NCBI GenBank assembly: GCA_937905915.1
Contig: CALCVR010000015.1
Location: 1 to 10,043, forward strand
Direction: 5' to 3'
From: an uncultured Eubacteriaceae bacterium
GTDB taxonomy: Bacteria > Bacillota > Clostridia > Oscillospirales > Acutalibacteraceae
DNA: 10,043 nt
Position numbers and translations under genes: made by a program. Below, piece by piece: positions 6,140-10,043 of this stretch. Position 1 is the stretch's first letter, and each line of letters opens with the position of its first letter. The notes beneath the pieces are model-generated. The model was given only the letters and a program-made list of their open reading frames with translations, did no database searches and was not told where the DNA came from.

Positions 6140-7606
6140 GTGGACGAGATCACAGATATCATTCAAATTAAAAATGAAGTACTGAAAAAGGTGTGTGAAT
6201 ACGCGTATGAGGGGACGCTGGAGGAGCATGTAGACCAGATTCCCTTTGAGATTATCAAGGGCATTACTCCCCGATTCCGTTGCTGCGTGTATCGTGAGAG
6301 GGAGATTATCCGTCAGCGCGTCCGGCTGGCCATGGGTAAATTGCCGGCTGATTCGGTGTACACCGACCTGGACCCTTCCCAAGTTGTGCATGTAATTCCT
6401 TGTGCCTGTGAGGGCTGCCCCATTGCCCGGTATACGGTCACCGATAACTGCCAGTCCTGCTTGGCGCAGAAATGTATTAAGGCCTGCCGTTTCGGAGCTA
6501 TTTATAAGACGCCGAAAGGTGCGGTTATCGATCCCAAAAAGTGCAAAAAATGTGGCAAATGCTACGAGGCATGTCCTTATCATGCCATTGTGGATATGGA
6601 GCGTCCCTGCAAGCGGGCTTGTCCGGTCAACGCCATATCCATTGATGAAAACGACATCGCCATCATCGACAAGAAGAAGTGCATCAATTGCGGCGCCTGT
6701 GTGGTAGGATGTCCCTTTGGAGCTATCTCTGATCTATCCATGGTAACCAATGTTATCAAAGAAATCCTGGATCCCAGCGTCCACGTCTACGCCATTGTAG
6801 CTCCAGCTGTAGAAGGACAGTTCGGGCAGGATATCTCTTTGAGTAAGATTATGGCCGCTACCAAATTGCTGGGATTTGACGATGTATATGAAGTGGCTTT
6901 AGGCGCCGACGCCGTGGCCTACAATGAGTCCCAGGAGCTGCTGGAACGCTACGAAAAAGGCGAGAAGATGACTTCTTCCTGCTGTCCCTCCTTTGTCAAC
7001 CTGATCGAGCAGCATTTCCCGGACTTGAAGCCTTATGTGTCCACTACGGTACCGCCTATGGTGGCCGCTGCCCAATATGTGAAATCACTGGATCCAGACG
7101 GAATTGTTGTGTTTATCGGTCCGTGTATCACGAAGAAATCCGATGTGCTCAGCCATTATATCGACCAGATCCAGTATGTCTTAACCTTTGAGGAATTGCT
7201 GGCCATGTTCCAGACCAAACAGATTAATCCTGCCGAAATGGAGGTTTCCGCAGAAGAGGATGCCACCAGTTATGGCAAAGGATTTGCAAAATCCGGAGGT
7301 GTGGCGGCTGCAGTGCTTCGTGCCATTGATGAACTAGGAGAAACCCCGGAACTCAACGTGGTACGCTGCAATGGCATCCAGGAGTGCATGAAAACCCTAC
7401 GGATGCTGAAGGCTGGACGTCTGAGTGAGGACTTTATTGAAGGAATGGGTTGTGTAGGCGGCTGTATTGCTGGACCAGCATCCATTAAGGAACCAGCGGA
7501 AGTTCGTCGAGGCTTTGACAAATTTGCAGATAACAAAAATCATGATATCATTGCTACCAACAAAGAGAAAAAGCTGGATCAATTGCATCTTCATCAGCAT
7601 CAATAA
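6140..7606 (+). CDS. hfsD: [FeFe] hydrogenase, ferredoxin-type with multiple [4Fe-4S] clusters (HfsD/HydA2-like, group B)
   Basis: A 488-residue cytoplasmic enzyme expected to make or oxidise H2 with ferredoxin. The Cys-rich region 88-191 holds Cys88, 90 and 93, a motif at 104-107-112-116, C-x2-C-x2-C-x3-CP at 135-145, a lone Cys157-x3-Cys161-Pro half motif, and a full motif at 181-184-187-191, enough for three or four clusters. The H-cluster domain follows: SSCCPSF (Cys281, Cys282), GPCITKKSD (Cys329) and EGMGCVGGCIAGP (Cys438, Cys442). The GMGCVGGC form of motif L3 points to the group B, HydA2-like lineage rather than group A. There is no PAS domain, so this is more likely the catalytic hydrogenase, with the PAS protein as its sensor. 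The C-terminus ends in a short His-rich tail (LHLHQHQ). GTG start with strong AGGAGGG; 26 bases separate it from the phosphatase stop. Last gene of the operon. Confidence 0.93.
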   Translation: MDEITDIIQIKNEVLKKVCEYAYEGTLEEHVDQIPFEIIKGITPRFRCCVYREREIIRQRVRLAMGKLPADSVYTDLDPSQVVHVIPCACEGCPIARYTVTDNCQSCLAQKCIKACRFGAIYKTPKGAVIDPKKCKKCGKCYEACPYHAIVDMERPCKRACPVNAISIDENDIAIIDKKKCINCGACVVGCPFGAISDLSMVTNVIKEILDPSVHVYAIVAPAVEGQFGQDISLSKIMAATKLLGFDDVYEVALGADAVAYNESQELLERYEKGEKMTSSCCPSFVNLIEQHFPDLKPYVSTTVPPMVAAAQYVKSLDPDGIVVFIGPCITKKSDVLSHYIDQIQYVLTFEELLAMFQTKQINPAEMEVSAEEDATSYGKGFAKSGGVAAAVLRAIDELGETPELNVVRCNGIQECMKTLRMLKAGRLSEDFIEGMGCVGGCIAGPASIKEPAEVRRGFDKFADNKNHDIIATNKEKKLDQLHLHQHQ

Positions 7607-7617
7607 GAGAAATAAAG

Positions 7618-7664
7618 AGAAGCCGTCTAATCCGAAACAATCGGATTAGACGGCTTCTTGTTTG
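7618..7664 (+). terminator. Strong intrinsic terminator of the hydrogenase operon
   Basis: A perfect 17-bp stem (7618-7634 with 7642-7658) around a 7-base loop starts 12 bases after the last operon stop codon and is followed by TGTTTGC. The sequence beyond the other arm is also T-rich when read on the reverse strand, so some bidirectional activity is possible. Confidence 0.85.
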
Positions 7665-7701
7665 CTGCATCGCTTTATAAGCTCTGTTGCGCAAGCTATA
7701 A

Positions 7702-7736
7702 AAAATATCCCCCTAGAAAAACTAGGGGGATATTTT
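7702..7736 (-). terminator. Intrinsic terminator of the leftward CBM6 gene
   Basis: A perfect 15-bp stem (7702-7716 with 7722-7736) encloses an AAAAA loop. Read leftward, the GC core is followed by six T (7705-7700). It lies 20 bases after the stop codon of the reverse-strand gene. On the + strand it ends in TTTTCG and could back up the operon terminator. Confidence 0.85.
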
Positions 7737-7756
7737 CGATTCCGAAGAATCAATTT

Positions 7757-10043
7757 TTATTTGGTGATGGTGATGGGCAAAGTCATGTTGTCATCTTCAC
7801 CGTACTGGCCGTAAGCATCTTTTGCCTTGACACTAAAGATGCGATAACCAGTGGATCCCACCGAGATGGTGATTTTCCAGGTTTTGATGTCTCCATTGAC
7901 AGTGTATTGGTGATCCAATTGGGTAATGGCATTGCCTCTCTCATTGGCAATGACCAAAGAATCAACATCCTTTGTGGTTTCGACTTCTACCACAAATTCC
8001 TCATTGACTTTGGCCTGCGCAACGCTGGCAACAGAAAGTACGCGAGCATTGGTTTCAGGAGCCACAATGTCCACACTCACTTCAACATCGGATTTCACTA
8101 GGGACTGGCCTGGCTTAGAAGTCATAATGGAGAAGGTACGTCCTTTACCAAGGGTGCCCAGGGAGGTCTGAACCGTCCAGATTTTTTCATCCGACTGTCC
8201 GTCGAAGGAAGAACTCAACTTGGAAATACCCAGGTAACGTCCGCTTTCGTTGGCCAAGGCTAGACGATTGACATCTTTATCGGTCTTGATAGTGAGAGTG
8301 ATGGTCTCATTGAGGCCGTATGCAGTCTTATCAGAGGAAGCGGAATGAACTGCATCGTCGCCCACCTGGACGGGGACAAGGTTGTCAATAGCAGTACGGA
8401 TGGCATTGATGGCCTCCACATACTGGGTATTGGTGGCCTCAGGATTCTCCTGTAGAGCTTTACCAGCTTCCACGGCGGAAGTAAGATCTGCAAAGGAATC
8501 GGCAGTATAGTCGTCAGCATTCAAAGCGGCGGCTTCGTCGAGGATATCCTTCAGAGCCCGGATGTTTTCTTCGGTAGGAAGATCGGCAGGCTGAGCTTCG
8601 CCAAACTTGAACCAGTCCACATTAACCACATGGGTGTAATCGGACATAAAGGTCATGTAGAAGCTATGGGTGCCGGTGACAACCTGGTTGAGATCCACTG
8701 TTACTTCCACATAATCAGCCCAAGTGCCTGTCTGATTTACGGTAGCGGTACCGATCTTAGTGCCGGTGGAGGGGGTATAACCATCGATCCACAGATCCAC
8801 TTTGCGGACGCCGCTTCCGCCCTTTTCAGCCGAGAAGAACATGGTAAAGGTATCAGCGCCCACATCGCCAAAGTCGATGTGCTTATAGCCGACCCATTCG
8901 CCCGGGTTGACGTCGCCGATGTTGGTTCCATCGTTGACCATGCCAAAGTCCATTTCATAGGATTCGGCTTCAATTTGCTCGTAAGCCGAGCGCACAATCT
9001 CGAGGCTGTCGATGGCATCCAAAAGGTTGTTGTTGGCCAGAGCCACGTCCTTCATGGCAGCAAACTCATGGGACTGTACAGCCAAAGCGGCAACCAGAGC
9101 GGCCGAAACTTTAGCGGCCGACGCATCATCGAAATCAGAAAGATCGATGGACTGCGCTTTGGCGATGGAATTGTTCAAAGCGGTCTTATCGGAGAGAGGA
9201 GTAAAGCCGAAGTAGTCGATGTTGCAGATATCGCTGGAACTACTTTTGATTACAAAGTAGATTTTCTGGGTATCCATCGGGATGTAGGAAAGATCGGCTG
9301 TGGCAACCACATAGTTGTTCCAGTCGGAGCCTGTTTTCGGAATTGAAATAGTAGTGAGCAATTTTCCATCCGGGGAGTCGGCGCGGACTTCGATGCGGGA
9401 ATCATCAGCTGAATTTTTACCAGCGTAGCAGACCTCCACTTTGCCGGCGCCGTCGCCAAATTGAACGGCGTCGTAAGCAACCCAGTCGCCTGCGTTGATG
9501 CCGCCGATGTGTTCGCCTTCAAACTTAATGCCGTCGCCAGATTGGGTAAAGGAATCACATTTTTCAGCTTCCAGGCGCTCATAAGCCGATTTGGAATAAA
9601 TGAGGCCGCTGATGGCGTCTTTCAGTTCATTGGTGGCGTTGATGATCTGGCTGGCAGTGGCTTTTTCATCGGTGGATACAGCCCTAGCAGCCGCTAATTT
9701 CTCATCCAGAACAGCGAGGGTATCTTCCGTAGCATTGGTGCGGTCTACCTTTTCAGCCTCAGCAATAGCGGCGTCAAGGCTGGTCTTATTCACTGTCTCT
9801 ACGAAGCGGATGGATTTTACATTGCGGCTGCAGCGGAAGTCAATGCAGATGTCATGAACCCCTGTGAGATCTACATTCAAGCCGGCCAGAGTAGTCTGGT
9901 ACTTATCGAAGGAACCGGTGGCCGGGACAGGAACGGTAGCCAGGATCTTGCCGCCTCTGGAACCTTCACGGATTTCCAGATAATCGTTTTTGCCGCTGCT
10001 AGCGCCGCTGTATTCCACTTCGATGGCGGTAGCGGTTTTATCG
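7757..10043 (-). CDS. Large modular CBM6-FIVAR-Ig-like protein, 5'-truncated; probable secreted carbohydrate-binding protein or glycoside hydrolase C-terminus
   Basis: The frame is open to the right edge, so at least 761 residues are the C-terminal part of a larger protein; GTG 10018 is only an internal codon. Numbering from it, the modules are: end of a CBM6-like beta-sandwich (to 74), FIVAR helical bundle (79-140), CBM6 (146-272, YERLEAEKC...INAGDWVAY...CNIDYFGF), FIVAR-like (279-339), CBM6 (346-472, YEQIEAESY...NPGEWVGY...VNVDWFKF), FIVAR (483-547), and two related Ig-like domains (554-650 and 658-751). CBM6 modules bind beta-glycans such as xylan; FIVAR bundles act as spacers or binding modules in cell-wall proteins. 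There is no LPxTG, SLH or dockerin at the C-terminus, so any anchor, the signal peptide and any catalytic domain must be upstream, outside the window. The short intergenic space to the operon terminator marks it as convergent and functionally separate. Confidence 0.85.
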   Translation of the reverse strand, partial: DKTATAIEVEYSGASSGKNDYLEIREGSRGGKILATVPVPATGSFDKYQTTLAGLNVDLTGVHDICIDFRCSRNVKSIRFVETVNKTSLDAAIAEAEKVDRTNATEDTLAVLDEKLAAARAVSTDEKATASQIINATNELKDAISGLIYSKSAYERLEAEKCDSFTQSGDGIKFEGEHIGGINAGDWVAYDAVQFGDGAGKVEVCYAGKNSADDSRIEVRADSPDGKLLTTISIPKTGSDWNNYVVATADLSYIPMDTQKIYFVIKSSSSDICNIDYFGFTPLSDKTALNNSIAKAQSIDLSDFDDASAAKVSAALVAALAVQSHEFAAMKDVALANNNLLDAIDSLEIVRSAYEQIEAESYEMDFGMVNDGTNIGDVNPGEWVGYKHIDFGDVGADTFTMFFSAEKGGSGVRKVDLWIDGYTPSTGTKIGTATVNQTGTWADYVEVTVDLNQVVTGTHSFYMTFMSDYTHVVNVDWFKFGEAQPADLPTEENIRALKDILDEAAALNADDYTADSFADLTSAVEAGKALQENPEATNTQYVEAINAIRTAIDNLVPVQVGDDAVHSASSDKTAYGLNETITLTIKTDKDVNRLALANESGRYLGISKLSSSFDGQSDEKIWTVQTSLGTLGKGRTFSIMTSKPGQSLVKSDVEVSVDIVAPETNARVLSVASVAQAKVNEEFVVEVETTKDVDSLVIANERGNAITQLDHQYTVNGDIKTWKITISVGSTGYRIFSVKAKDAYGQYGEDDNMTLPITITK
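7766..8359 (-). repeat. Two C-terminal Ig-like repeats
   Basis: The last two domains align with each other: TDKDVNRLALANESGR with TTKDVDSLVIANERGN, and KIWTVQTSLGTLGKGRTFSI with KTWKITISVGSTGYRIFSV. Both are beta-rich and about 95 residues long. They follow the last FIVAR module after a short linker. They probably act as a spacer or wall-associated stalk; the family name cannot be fixed by eye. Confidence 0.65.
8378..10043 (-). repeat. Three tandem CBM6-FIVAR units of about 200 residues
   Basis: Within the large reverse-strand gene, CBM6-like modules lie at >9797, 9203-9583 and 8603-8983, and FIVAR helical modules at 9599-9784, 9002-9184 and 8378-8572. The unit length is about 198-200 residues. 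YERLEAEK and YEQIEAES start the second and third CBM6 modules at matching places, and GDWVAY and GEWVGY are matching binding-face segments. The DNA has diverged, so this is an old protein-level repeat rather than a recent duplication. Confidence 0.75.

Noticed and set aside
8630..9346. Forward open frame of 238 codons opposite the CBM6 gene
   Set aside because: It is antisense to well-defined CBM6 and FIVAR modules, has no ribosome site and no family resemblance.
1..10043. tRNA, rRNA, CRISPR array, insertion sequence or phage genes
   Set aside because: No direct-repeat array, transposase-like protein, terminal inverted repeat pair or cloverleaf-like sequence was seen. The inverted repeats present are all explained as terminators or RNA stems.

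Overview
The window looks like chromosomal DNA of a strictly anaerobic, fermentative, Gram-positive Clostridia-type bacterium, probably close to the Oscillospiraceae/Ruminococcaceae or related saccharolytic clostridia. The grounds are a bifunctional AdhE, two [FeFe]-hydrogenase-family proteins, strong AGGAGG ribosome sites, sigma-A type promoters and a large modular CBM6/FIVAR surface or secreted protein. This placement is inferred from gene content; no rRNA or other marker gene is present.

Layout. (1) Bases 2-1915, + strand: the C-terminal three quarters of bifunctional aldehyde-alcohol dehydrogenase AdhE, cut by the left edge. (2) 1916-2075: hairpins, the second a bidirectional terminator between convergent genes. 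(3) 2076-2549, - strand: a small hotdog-fold acyl-CoA thioesterase with its own promoter. (4) 2621-2917: a gene-free stretch that is not empty. It carries back-to-back divergent promoters whose -35 boxes overlap. The rightward one drives the hydrogenase operon. The leftward one would make an approximately 170-nt RNA with several hairpins, a well-formed H-type pseudoknot and an intrinsic terminator. (5) 2918-7606, + strand: a four-gene operon encoding a small [2Fe-2S] protein, a PAS-containing sensory-type [FeFe] hydrogenase, a SpoIIE/PP2C phosphatase and a second [FeFe] hydrogenase. (6) 7607-7756: two long perfect hairpins, the terminators of convergent genes. (7) 7757-10043, - strand: the C-terminal part of a large protein with three CBM6-FIVAR units followed by two Ig-like repeats, cut by the right edge.

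How the genes may work together. AdhE turns acetyl-CoA into ethanol using NADH; hydrogenases discharge reduced ferredoxin as H2. The hydrogenase operon has the layout that I recall as hfsABCD of Thermoanaerobacterium and the hydS-phosphatase-hydA2 locus of ruminococci. There the PAS protein is thought to sense H2 or redox state and pass a signal through the phosphatase. The window therefore groups electron-disposal functions beside a polysaccharide-binding protein, as expected of a plant-fibre or glycan fermenter.

The operon is a known type, so the part most likely to be undescribed is the structured RNA candidate and its promoter overlap with the hydrogenase operon.
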